From Polyangiaceae bacterium (GTDB lineage Bacteria; Myxococcota_A; Polyangia; Polyangiales; Polyangiaceae), in assembly GCA_025937835.1 (NCBI GenBank), contig JAICQO010000002.1:1-64000 (forward strand): a DNA stretch of 64,000 nt. Reading direction: 5' to 3'. This document shows, piece after piece, positions 53,301 to 62,700 of this stretch; the stretch's first letter is position 1, and the number at the start of each line of letters is the position of its first letter. The notes below the pieces were generated by a model. That model was given only the letters and a program-made list of their open reading frames with translations, had not been told where the DNA came from and did not search any database. The translations under genes were made by a program, and so were the position numbers.

Positions 53301-54762
53301 CACCGAGCGTGAAAGCGACGTCACCGAGCGGAAGCTCGGGGTGAGCGAGTAGGTAGCGTTCCAGATCGCGCGTCGCCGTGTCCAGCGCGGTCGCCGTACG
53401 GGCCGACAGCACGAGCAGCTCGCGGCCGCGCGCCGTCCCGCTGCGAACGACCGGCGGTGCCTCCTCCAGCACCACGTGAGCGTTGGTGCCGCCGATGCCC
53501 AGGGAGCTCACGCCAGCGCGGCGCGGAGAGCCCGCAGGCGCGTCCCAGGCTGCACCCTCTGCGCTCGCGAAGAACGGGCTCGCCTCGAGACCGAGCCTCG
53601 GGTTCGGCGCCTCGAAGTTCACGAGCGGCGGCAACTCGTGGTGCTCGAGCGCGAGCGTGGCCTTGATCAGGCTCGCCACGCCGGCTGCGGCGTCGAGGTG
53701 GCCGAGGTTTGCCTTGAGAGAGCCGAGCCGGCAGAACCCCACGTCGGAGCTCGCAGCGCGAAACACCTGCGTCAGCGCCGCGACCTCGATCGGATCTCCG
53801 AGCGCGGTGCCGGTGCCGTGCGCCTCCACGTAGCCGATGCTGCGGGGGTCGACGCCGGCCAGCGCCTGCGCCGCCGCGATCACCTCCACCTGGCCCTCGA
53901 CGCTCGGGGCCGTGTAGCCGGCCTTGGCGGCGCCGTCGTTGTTGATGGCCGCACCCAAGATCACCGAGTGAATCGTGTCGCGATCGCGAACCGCGTCTTT
54001 CAGGCGCTTGAGCACCACCACGCCTGCGCCGCTGCTGCCCCGCGTGCCCGCTGCCGAGCGATCGAAGGGCCGGCAGCGCCCGTCCGGCGAGAAGATCATG
54101 CCTTCTTCGAACAGGTAACCGGCCCGCTGCGGGCAAAGGATCGACACGCCGCCGGCGAGCGCCATGTCGCAGTCGCCGCGCTGCAACGCCTGACACGCCA
54201 ACACCACTGCCACGAGCGAGGTGGAGCACGCGGTCTGAACCGACACGCTCGGTCCACGCAGATCGAGCTTGTAAGAGACGCGCGTGGCCAGGAAGTCCTT
54301 GTCGTTGCCGAGCATCAGCTGGTAGCCACCGACCGACGCCGCAAGCTCGGGATTTCCGAGGATCTGGCTCAAGAGGTAGGTGTTGATCCCGACGCCCGCG
54401 TACACGCCCACGGCCTGGCCCGCGACGCTGCCCGCCCAGCCGGCGTGCTCGAGTGCCTCCCACGAGCATTCGAGGAACACGCGCTGCTGCGGATCGATGA
54501 TCTGCGCCTCTCTCGGCGAAATCCCGAAGAAGGCCGGATCGAACTGGTCCGTTCCGTCGAGGACCGTAGCGCGCCGCACGTAGCGAGGGTCGCTGAAGAG
54601 CGTGGGGTCCACGCCCGACTCGATCATGTCGGCGGGAGTCAGCTCCTCGAGGACCTCGACACCGCCGCGGATCATCGCCCAGAAGCGCTCGAGGTTCGGC
54701 GCGGACGCGAAGCGCCCGCCCATGCCGATGATCGCGATCGGCTGCACGCGCGGCTCAGCCAT
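50317..54762 (-). CDS. Type I PKS module of hybrid type: KS-AT-KR-ACP
   Basis: 1481 residues. KS 7-435 with QTACSTSL (Cys179), His315 and His355; the QTACST form is the one usually seen in ketosynthases that take a chain from an NRPS. AT ~530-850 (Ser623; HAFH at 719-722: malonyl). KR ~1100-1300 with GGLGGIG and DYAAANAYL intact. ACP is PCP-like (LGGHSLL, Ser1422). There is no docking helix at the N-terminus; the C-terminus is acidic (DDADREELEF), suited to a TubC-type partner. Acting after the glycine-type NRPS it would add a malonate and reduce it, giving a 4-amino-3-hydroxy acid. It overlaps the upstream stop by 8 bases, with GAGG 7 bases before the ATG. Confidence 0.95.
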   Translation of the reverse strand: MAEPRVQPIAIIGMGGRFASAPNLERFWAMIRGGVEVLEELTPADMIESGVDPTLFSDPRYVRRATVLDGTDQFDPAFFGISPREAQIIDPQQRVFLECSWEALEHAGWAGSVAGQAVGVYAGVGINTYLLSQILGNPELAASVGGYQLMLGNDKDFLATRVSYKLDLRGPSVSVQTACSTSLVAVVLACQALQRGDCDMALAGGVSILCPQRAGYLFEEGMIFSPDGRCRPFDRSAAGTRGSSGAGVVVLKRLKDAVRDRDTIHSVILGAAINNDGAAKAGYTAPSVEGQVEVIAAAQALAGVDPRSIGYVEAHGTGTALGDPIEVAALTQVFRAASSDVGFCRLGSLKANLGHLDAAAGVASLIKATLALEHHELPPLVNFEAPNPRLGLEASPFFASAEGAAWDAPAGSPRRAGVSSLGIGGTNAHVVLEEAPPVVRSGTARGRELLVLSARTATALDTATRDLERYLLAHPELPLGDVAFTLGVGRREHPERRVVVARDSAEAARALSTPDRAPVYGATHAGGTPQIAFLFSGQGSQHRGMGEDLYREEPVYREAFDRCAQLLEPELGLDLREVVFGEQVKADLDETRLAQPALFATEYALARFWMSLGIRPFAMIGHSIGEYVAAHLAGVMTLEAALRIVAARGRLMQAQAPGSMAAVQLSSAELQNYLDESVELAAVNAPGLCTVSGPSDAVERLVQRLSREGFESRLLHTSHAFHSRMMEPMLGPFVELLAGVELSPPQIPYVSNLTGSFVTDEQATSPAYYARHLREAVRFEAGVRLLSEYDPSALLLEVGPSNALASLSRQVLGKQSRRVFASLPHPREPRSALESALETAGRLWLSGAKLDWEALHAGRPSRRVPLPTYPFERERCWVEKARPVASAAAAPTGETLYYAPSWIRDESALGQVPKPAGRWLVMSRPGALADAVQRRFESGGASVVRAVPGEQVDSAGLAGAVYVLESSGDAARRNADAYYNLVGLAAALEPETHRRALRLVVVTTGAAVVLDEPLHDLGASLSTGPVLVLPVEVPGLDVRSVDFASIDVDAALEAAAAAVAEEAVLPGTERQIARRRGRRFVRRLDRISLSETEASSLPLKARGVYLITGGLGGIGLSLAKDLARRSSARLLLTARTELPPREHWPRLLEGAKADDPIAAVARALTEIEAAGGEVLVASAATQDRTAMRAAIDAARARWGGIDGVIHAAGVPGSGTIALRKSEGELEEVLAPKVDGLSVLVELLGGTSLDFVALFSSINAVAGAAGTADYAAANAYLDAFVDSDARPRAWQHVVAFDWGPWREVGMAAKLAAAAANRSERQAALRHALASDAAVEAFVRGLGSRRNRIVVSSFDPVRAAELATSSSKTQGAAAAAVRKRPEPTTEARAPGSEVERRLGEIWCELLGVDRVDARDDFFELGGHSLLATRVLARVDQAFGARLSLRDVFDAPTLERLSERVEAAVSKSAAAPAADDADREELEF
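50329..50336 (-). promoter_or_regulatory. Ribosome binding site that fixes a CTG start
   Basis: GAGAGGAG lies inside the last codons of the upstream PKS gene, 8 bases before CTG at 50320. That CTG overlaps the PKS stop as CTGA, the same geometry as the ATGA/GTGA junctions elsewhere in the operon. No ATG, GTG or TTG exists in frame between the upstream stop (50339-50341) and this point; the next possible start (GTG 50272) would lose 16 residues of the docking domain. Confidence 0.65.
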
Positions 54763-57700
54763 CGGCTTGCCTCGCCGCTCGCGCCTTGGCGCGGTCGATT
54801 GCGCTGCGGCCCGGGCCCTCGGAAGACAAGCGCTCGGCCTGCGCGGCCACGGTCGTCCACTGGAACAGATCCACCAGCTCGATCTCCGCGGAGAACTCGC
54901 GCTTCAGCGCGGCGTGCAGCTTCACCACCAACAGCGAGTGCCCGCCGATGTCGAAGAAGTTGTCGTAGAGCCCGACCCGCTCGACCCGCAGCACCTCCCG
55001 CCAGGAGGCCAGGACTCGCCGCTGAATCGGCGTCATCGGCACGTCCTCCAGCGCCGCGCTCGCCGGGGTGGGTGCGCCGCCGCTTGCCGGAGCAGGCAAT
55101 GCCTTGCGATCGATCTTGCCGTTGGGGGTCAGCGGTAGCGCTTCGAGCGAAACGAACAAATTCGGCACCATGTACTCCGGGAGCTTGCTCCGCAACGTCG
55201 CACGGGCGACGTCGAGGTCGACCGTCTTACCGCGCTGCGGGACGAAATAGGCCACGAGCCTCACGTCTCCTGGCGTGTCCTCGCGGGCGCTCACCACGCA
55301 CTCTTTGACATCGGGATCAGCCGCCAGCACGGCCTCGATCTCGCCGAGCTCGATCCGGTACCCGCGCACCTTCACCTGGTGATCGCGACGACCCAAGAAG
55401 TCGATGCTGCCGTCGTTGCGCAGCCGCGCTACGTCACCCGTGCGGTAGATCCTCTCATTTTTGCCGTCGGGCAGCGTGATGGTGACGAACTTCTCGGCCG
55501 TGAGCTCGGGGCGGTTCCGGTAACCACGCGCCACGCCCTCGCCCGCGATACACAGCTCCCCGGGCACACCGACGGGCGCGGGCTGACCCGAGGGCTCGAG
55601 CACGTAGATGCGCGTGTTCTGGATCGGATGTCCGACGGTGATTGCCGCGCGCGGATCCTGGATGCGGCAAGTGGTCGACCAGATGGTGGTCTCGGTGGGA
55701 CCGTACACGTTCCACAGCTCCCCCACGCGCTCCCACAGCGCAATAGCAAGATCTCTAGGCAATGCTTCGCCGCCACAAAGCACCTTCAGGTTGCGTTTAC
55801 CGGACCAGCCGGCCTCGAGGAGCAGCCGGAAAGTCGCCGGAGTGGCCTGCAGCACCGTGATGTCGTGTTCGACGAGCAGAGCCATCAGCCGCTCGCCGTC
55901 CAGCACGTCCCCGCGCGAGGCGACCACGATCTTGCCGCCGACCATCAGCGGTAGCCACATCTCGAGGCCGGCGATGTCGAACGACAGCGTCGTCACGGCC
56001 AGCAGCCGGTCACCTTCGACGAAGCCCGGAGCGAGACGCATGGCCTCGAGGAACGCCACCACGTTTCGGTGCTCCACCTCGACCCCCTTGGGCTTACCCG
56101 TCGATCCGGAGGTGTAGATCACGTACGCGAGATCTTCGGGCCGGACATCGAGGCCGAGCGGCTCGGGCGAAACCGCCGCGAGCTCCGCGTCGAGCTCGTC
56201 GAGCGCGATCACCTTCGCCTCCGAACCGAGCAGCGACTTGAAGCGCGACAAAGTGACGGCGCAGGCGACGCCCGCGTCTTCGAGCACGTAGCGAAGCCGA
56301 TCGGAGGGGTGCGCTGGGTCGAGCGGGACGTACGCCGCCCCTGCCTTGTGGACGGCCGCCAGCACCAGCGGCATGTCCACGGTGCGGTCGACGCAGACCG
56401 CTACCAGCGAGCGCTGGGTGACTCCGTGATCGCGCAACACGCGGGCCAGACGGTTGGCGCGCGCTTCGAGCTCCGCGAAGCTGTAGCTCCGGCTACCGTC
56501 CAACACGGCGATCGCCTCGGGCCGCGCCCGCGCGCTCGCCTCGAACAGCTGGTGCACCGCGCGCGAGCGGTCGTGCTCCAACTCGGTGGCGTTCCATTCG
56601 GCGAGCAAGCGCGCGTCCTCGGCGTCGAACAGCGCGAGATCGCGGATCCGGGTAGCAGGGGCCGCCACCGCGGAGCGCAGCAAGGCCTCGAAGTGCGCGT
56701 GGAGCCTGCGGATCGTGCGCTCGTCGAACAGATCCGTCGAGTACTCGTAGAGCGCGCGGAAGCGCCCCTGGTGTTCGACCAGCTCGCTCACCAGGTCGAA
56801 GCGCGACACCCCGATGTCCGCCTCCTGCTCGAACTCGAGCTCGACACCCGGGATCGAGGGCAGGCGCTCGACGTACGACTGCAACGCGAACAACACCTGG
56901 AACACCGGCGCATGGCTGGAGCTACGCTCCGGCTTCAGCCCTTCCACGAGCACGTCGAACGGCAGGTCCCGGTGATCGAGCGCGGACAGCACGCTCGTCT
57001 TCTGGCGCCGCAGATAGTCGAGGAAGCTCTCGTCGTCGCGCGCGCTGCTGCGGAACACGACGTTGTTCACGAAGCAGCCGATGATCGCCTCGAGCTCCGG
57101 ACGATCGCGGTTCGCGACCGGCGAGCCCACGCAGACGTCGTCCTGGCCCGAAACGCGGTGCAAAAGCAGCTGCCAGACGCCGAGCAGCGTCATGAACAGC
57201 GTCGCCTCGTGCTTGCGCGAGAATTGCTTGACGCTCTCGATCAGCTCCGCGTCGAACTCCAGCAACGAGCGGCGGCCCCGGAAGGACTGGGTCGCCGGCC
57301 GCGGGCGATCGGTCGGCAGCTCGAGCAGCGCCGGCGCGCCGGCCAGTCGTTCCTTCCAGTAGCCGAGCATCGGCCGGAGCTGCCCGGAGTGCAGCCGCTG
57401 CCGCTCCCACGCCGCGTAGTCCACGTATTGGATCGAGAGCGGCGCGAGCTCGGGCGCTCTGCCTGCCGCGAACGCCGAGTAGAGCTCGCAAATCTCGCGC
57501 AGCGCGATCAGCATCGACCAGCCGTCGGTGATCGCATGATGCATGCACAAGTCGAAGACGAAGGCATCGGGGCCGAGCCGCAACAGCAGCGTTCGCACGA
57601 GCGATCCGCGCGCGAGCTCGAAGGGTGTCGCCAAATGTTCGCGAACGCGGCGCGCGGCCTCCGCTTCCATTTCTGCACCGAAGCCCGAGAGGTCCGCGTG

Positions 57701-59707
57701 CTCGAGCCGCCACGAGCAGTTCTCGCGGATCACCACGTCCGCCATGCCGTCGCGTTCGCCGATGTTGGTCCGCAGGGACTCGTGCCGTCGCACGACCTCG
57801 GCCACCGCGCGCTCGAGCGCTGCCGCGTCGACGCGCCCGAGCAGGCGCACCGTCAACCCGATATTGTACTGCGGTCCCCCGCCCTGCATCCGATCCAGAA
57901 ACCACAGCCGCTGCTGGGCCGCGGAGATCGGCAGCGGCGGCGTGCGCGGGATCGGCCGAATCGCAGCAGCGACAGCGCCCGAGTCGGCTTCGGTCTGGTT
58001 TTCGAGCAGCGCCAAGAGCTGCTCGCGCTCGTTCGCGATCTGCTCTTGCAGCTCCGGCGTAATCGCTCCCTTCGGCGCGTTCGCGCGCAGCTTTCCACCC
58101 TGGACGAACAGCCGCACATCGCGAGCGCGCAACGCCGCGAGCAGCGCGCGCGCACGAGCCGCGGGCGTGTCCTTGCCGCTCGGCTCGGGCAGCTCTTCCA
58201 GGCGGCTCGCAGGGTTTTCGACCAGCTTCGCCAGCAAGGCCAGGAAGTCTTTCGCGAAGCCCTGCACCGTGCCCCGATCGAAGAGATCGGTGCTGTACTT
58301 GAACACGCCGTGGAGGCTGCCGTCGCGCTCGACCATCTGCAGCGCGAGGTCGAACTGCCCCTCTTGCTGGTCGAGCGGATAACCCGAAATCCTGAGACCG
58401 CCGAGCTCGATGGCCGGCTCGGACTCGTCGCCCGTGAGGAGGCCCTGGAGCTCCTTGAATTGATCGAAGCGCTGCAGCACGAACAGGGTATCGAACAGAG
58501 GCGAGCGGCTCGAATCGCGCTCGGGCTGCAGGCGCTGCACGATCACCGGCAACGGCAAATCCTGGGCCTCCAGGGCGCGCAACACGGTCTCCTTGAGCGT
58601 CCCCAGGAACTCCCGAAATGGCGTGCTCCCGTGCGGCCGCGAGCGCAGCGGCACCGAGTTCACGAAGTCGCCGACGACCCGCATGAACTCGTTCTTGCTC
58701 CGGCCGAAGGTCGGAGAGCCGACGATCACGTCTTCGGCACCGCTCAGCCGGTGCAGCAACACCTGGAACGCGCCGAGCAGCACCACGAACGGCGTGGTGT
58801 TCTCGGCCAGAGCCAGGCGCTTGATCGAGGCCGTGAGCTCGGCGCCCAGCTCGAGCGGCAGCGAAGCACCGCGGAACGTCTGCACGCGCGGCCGGGGCCG
58901 ATCGGCGGGCAGCTCGAGCTGCGGCCGGGGCGCCGCGAGACGATCTCGCCAGGCCTCCCAGAGCCGCTCGCCCTCGGGGCCGGCGAGCGACTCGGCCTGC
59001 CACTTCACGTAGTCGCTGTACTCGAGCGCGGGCCGAGACAGGGACGCGGGCGGGCCGCCAGTGTCCTCGGAGTAGAGCTTGAACAGCTCTTCGAGCACGA
59101 TCATCAGCGACCAGCCGTCGGCCGCGATGTGATGGACGGTGATCAGCAGCACGCTGTCGGTCGGACCGCGCTGGTACAGCGATGCGCGCAGCATCAAATC
59201 CCGCTCCAGATCGAACGGGCGGCGATAGTCCGCCTCCACCCGGCGCTTGAGGTCGGCGTCGTCCACCCCGGGTACCTCGAATAGCTCGAGGCTCGCCCGG
59301 CGCGCGCCGGGGACGTGCTGGGCCGGCACGCCGCTCTCGTCGGTCACGTAGCTCGTGCGCAGGCTCGCATGCCGGTCCACCAGGGCCTGCACGGCGCGCC
59401 CGAGGCCGGCCACGTCGACGGTGCTCTGAAGGCGCATCGACAGAGCCACGTGGTAGGCGGCGCTGTCGGGCGCTTGCTGGTGCAAGAACCACAAGGACTG
59501 CTGACTCGACGACAGCGGAAAGGTCTGAACGCGCTCTTCCGCCGCGCGGCGCAGCGCTTCCACCACCGCCGCACGCTGCTGCGCGAGCTGGCTGCGCTGC
59601 GCCTCTCCGAGCGCGCCCTTCGGGGCCCGGAAACGCAGCCGATCGCCCTCGAACCAGAGCTCGACGCCGCGCCCCGCGAGCTCGCTCACCAACGCTTCTA
59701 CGCTCAC
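54755..59707 (-). CDS. NRPS: TubC-C-TubC-C-A-PCP (tandem C domains)
   Basis: 1650 residues. TubC-type docking domain 1-52; first C domain ~60-500 with HHIAADG (192-198); a second TubC-like domain ~515-570 (ALLAALRARDVRLFVQGGKLRANAPKG is typical, split here by position); second C domain ~590-1020 with HHAITDG (723-729); A domain ~1045-1540 (YTSGSTGKPKG, YGPTETTIW, NGKIDRK Lys1531); PCP Ser1591 (IGGHSLL). Specificity positions read D-I-L-Q-L-G-V-I-W-K, one residue from the known glycine code DILQLGLIWK. Both C domains keep the catalytic His. The GTG start overlaps the previous stop (GTGA). Confidence 0.94.
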   Translation of the reverse strand: MSVEALVSELAGRGVELWFEGDRLRFRAPKGALGEAQRSQLAQQRAAVVEALRRAAEERVQTFPLSSSQQSLWFLHQQAPDSAAYHVALSMRLQSTVDVAGLGRAVQALVDRHASLRTSYVTDESGVPAQHVPGARRASLELFEVPGVDDADLKRRVEADYRRPFDLERDLMLRASLYQRGPTDSVLLITVHHIAADGWSLMIVLEELFKLYSEDTGGPPASLSRPALEYSDYVKWQAESLAGPEGERLWEAWRDRLAAPRPQLELPADRPRPRVQTFRGASLPLELGAELTASIKRLALAENTTPFVVLLGAFQVLLHRLSGAEDVIVGSPTFGRSKNEFMRVVGDFVNSVPLRSRPHGSTPFREFLGTLKETVLRALEAQDLPLPVIVQRLQPERDSSRSPLFDTLFVLQRFDQFKELQGLLTGDESEPAIELGGLRISGYPLDQQEGQFDLALQMVERDGSLHGVFKYSTDLFDRGTVQGFAKDFLALLAKLVENPASRLEELPEPSGKDTPAARARALLAALRARDVRLFVQGGKLRANAPKGAITPELQEQIANEREQLLALLENQTEADSGAVAAAIRPIPRTPPLPISAAQQRLWFLDRMQGGGPQYNIGLTVRLLGRVDAAALERAVAEVVRRHESLRTNIGERDGMADVVIRENCSWRLEHADLSGFGAEMEAEAARRVREHLATPFELARGSLVRTLLLRLGPDAFVFDLCMHHAITDGWSMLIALREICELYSAFAAGRAPELAPLSIQYVDYAAWERQRLHSGQLRPMLGYWKERLAGAPALLELPTDRPRPATQSFRGRRSLLEFDAELIESVKQFSRKHEATLFMTLLGVWQLLLHRVSGQDDVCVGSPVANRDRPELEAIIGCFVNNVVFRSSARDDESFLDYLRRQKTSVLSALDHRDLPFDVLVEGLKPERSSSHAPVFQVLFALQSYVERLPSIPGVELEFEQEADIGVSRFDLVSELVEHQGRFRALYEYSTDLFDERTIRRLHAHFEALLRSAVAAPATRIRDLALFDAEDARLLAEWNATELEHDRSRAVHQLFEASARARPEAIAVLDGSRSYSFAELEARANRLARVLRDHGVTQRSLVAVCVDRTVDMPLVLAAVHKAGAAYVPLDPAHPSDRLRYVLEDAGVACAVTLSRFKSLLGSEAKVIALDELDAELAAVSPEPLGLDVRPEDLAYVIYTSGSTGKPKGVEVEHRNVVAFLEAMRLAPGFVEGDRLLAVTTLSFDIAGLEMWLPLMVGGKIVVASRGDVLDGERLMALLVEHDITVLQATPATFRLLLEAGWSGKRNLKVLCGGEALPRDLAIALWERVGELWNVYGPTETTIWSTTCRIQDPRAAITVGHPIQNTRIYVLEPSGQPAPVGVPGELCIAGEGVARGYRNRPELTAEKFVTITLPDGKNERIYRTGDVARLRNDGSIDFLGRRDHQVKVRGYRIELGEIEAVLAADPDVKECVVSAREDTPGDVRLVAYFVPQRGKTVDLDVARATLRSKLPEYMVPNLFVSLEALPLTPNGKIDRKALPAPASGGAPTPASAALEDVPMTPIQRRVLASWREVLRVERVGLYDNFFDIGGHSLLVVKLHAALKREFSAEIELVDLFQWTTVAAQAERLSSEGPGRSAIDRAKARAARQADG

Positions 59708-62700
59708 AGCGAGCCCTCCTCCCAGGCGTCGCCGCCGCTACTTTCCACGGGTCCACGCGTCGGCGCAGAGCCGGCGACCTTGAGCACCGATTCCACGATC
59801 TGGTTCAGGCTCGGCCCGTCGAGAAATTGAATCACCGGCACGACCACGCCGAGGTCGGCCTCGATCTGGTTTTTGAGTTGTACAGCCATCAACGAATCGA
59901 AGCCCAACGAACTGAGCGGCGCGGCGACGTCGAGCGCGTCGCTCTTCATGCCGAGGGTTCGCGCAGCCTCCCCGCGCAAATACTGCGCGAGCGGCTCGAG
60001 CCGCGCCTCACCCGTCGCGCTGCGAAAGGCCGCGAGTGCGGCGTTCGCGCCGGGCTGCTTCGGCCGCGCGCCTCCGGCACCCGCGATCAAGGACGACAGG
60101 AAGGGATCGCTCGCGAGCCCTGGATAGGCGGCCGCGAGCTCGGCCCAGTCGATCGGCATCACGCCGGCCTGCGCCACGGAGGCCCCGAGCAGCTCCTCGA
60201 GCGCGGCCACTGCGTCGGCCGTGGTCATGGCCTTCATGCCCGTGAGCAGGCTGCCGCCGCGCGCGCGCCCGCCCTCGGTCGCCATCCCGACCTCACCCCA
60301 CGTGCCCCAGTTCACGCTCAGCGCGGGCAGGCCGAGCCCGCGGCGGTAGCGCGCCAGTGCGTCGAGGAAGGCATTCCCTGCGGCGTAGCTGCCGAGTAGC
60401 GGTGAGCGCAGCAACGCCGACGACGACGAGCACAACACGAACCAATCGACGGGCTCCTGCGTCAACGCGCGATGCAAGCCGAACGCGCCGTCGATCTTGG
60501 CGGAGAGCGCCGCCTTGAGGCCCGCGCTCGTCTCCGTGCCGAGCGCCTGGAACTGCAGGACGCCGGCGGCGTGGATCGCGCCGCGAATCGCTGGTTCGCC
60601 GCGCGCGCGGCGCGCAGCGAGGCAAGCAGCGAGCGCGGCGTCGTCGGCGACGTCGATGGCCGAGACCTCGACGCTGGCCCCGGCTGATTCGAGCGCGAGA
60701 ACCGCCGCGACCCGCCGCCCGTTGGCCGTGGCTTGCGCGGCGAGCTCCGCCCAGCTCTCACGCGGAGGCAGGGGCGTGCGCCCGAGGAGCAACAAGTGCC
60801 GCGCGCCCCGCCGGACCAGCCACTCCGCGAGCGCGAGCCCGATACCGCCGAGACCGCCCGTGACCAGATACGTCGCGTCCTCGCGGATCACCAGCGGGCG
60901 CGGCGTCCCGATGCTCTCCAGGCGCCCGAGACGCGCGACGTATCGGCCAGATTTGCGCAGCGCGATTTGATCGTCGGCAGCCCCGGCCTCGACCTCCCGC
61001 CAGATCGCGTCGGCGAGCGCGGCGGGCTCGAGCTCCGTTCCGACATCGATCAGCCCTCCCCAGAGCTCGGCGTTCTCCGCCGACACGGCTCGCCCGAGGC
61101 CCCACAACGCGGCACCGAACGGCGCGCTCGCGCGGTCGTCCCCGGTCACGCTCTGCGAGTCGGCCGTGACGAACCAGAGCCGCGCCCGCGCTGCTGAGCC
61201 CATCAGCTGCTGCAGCACGAGCAGCGCGTTCTCGGGCCCGAGCTGGACAGCCTGTTCGGCGGCGGCGTCGATCGACCACAGGTACAACACCGCGGCAGCG
61301 TCGGGCACGGCCTCGAACAGCGCCCGCAGATCGTCCGCAGACGAGGGTCGCACGCTGATCCGCCGGCCATCGACCGAAAAATGATCGCCGGGCCACACGA
61401 GCCAGACGCGGCGCTCGGTCTTGGCGAGCCGTTCCTGAATCGCAGCTCCGATCCCGCGGGGATCGGCGAAGAGCACGACGTCCCCGGCGCTTGCCGCGCG
61501 CTCACCGCTGCCGCCCAAGTCCGTCTGGATCCAGCGCGGTTCGTAGAACCAGTCGCGCTTGCTCGCTGCGGCGTTTTCCAGGTACCAGAGCCGGGCCCCG
61601 AGCGTCTCGCTGACGAGCCCCTCGCTGTCGTAGGTGCGGACGTCGCCGAGCACCAGGTGCTCCTGGCCCGGCCGCGGGGGACGCACCTCGGCGTGGACCT
61701 CGAGCGTGTCCGACACCGGCGAACGATAAAAGAGGATCTCCTCGACGCCGCCGCCGACGAAGGCGCCAGAAGGCACGCCGCCTTCGCGTCCGAACAGCGC
61801 CGCCGCGACCAGGCAATGCCCGCACGAGTCGGAGACCGCCGGATGGAACTGGTATTCGCCAAACTCGCCGCGGAGAGGGCCCGGGACGCGCACCGTGCTC
61901 ACGGCCTCCCGCTCGCCCGTGCGCACCTCGGCCATTCCTTGAAAGAGCGGGCCCCACTGGTTGCCCCGCTGACTCAAGAGCTCGTAGAAGGTCGCGCCCG
62001 GTGTCGGCTTCAGGCAGCGCGCCCTGGCCGCCTCCAGAGCCTCGCGTCCGGCGCGCGCGGGGTCGGGCGGGTCCACGGAAACCAGCCGAGCGCGCACGTG
62101 CTCGACCGGCGCGGCGAAGGGCACCGAGCTCGTCACGCGGAAGCTCGCGCTGCCGTCGGGCCGAGCCTCGAGCTCGGTCTGCACCGTCCGCTGCTCGCCT
62201 TCTCGCAAGATCAGCGGCTTCAGGTTGTCGATCTGCTCGACGCGCACGGCGCGCACGGTGAGCGCCTCGACCGCCGCCGCGAACGCCATCTCGATATAGG
62301 CCGTGGCCGGCACGATCGCCTCGCCCTGCACGCAGTGGTCGCGCAACCAGGGGTGGCTCGCGAAGCTCAGCGTCGATTGCCAGCCCTGCGCGCCGAGCCT
62401 GCGTGATTTCTTGCGCGGCCCGAGCAGCCCGTGCGCATCGACCGCGGATTGCGCCGGCGGCGCGTCTTCGATCCACACCCGCTCGCGCTGAAACGGATAC
62501 GTGGGCAGCGCGACGCGGCGCCCGCCGCGCTTCTCCAGCACCACGTCCCACGGCGGGTTCACGCCGTGCGTGAACAACGCGCCGAGCGCGGCGAACAGCT
62601 CGTGCCGATCGTCTCGTCCGCGGCGTAGCGAGGCCACGCTCGCCCACTCGGCTTGCGGCAGCGCTCGCCCGGCCAGCCCGAGCAGCGTCGGGTGTGGCCC

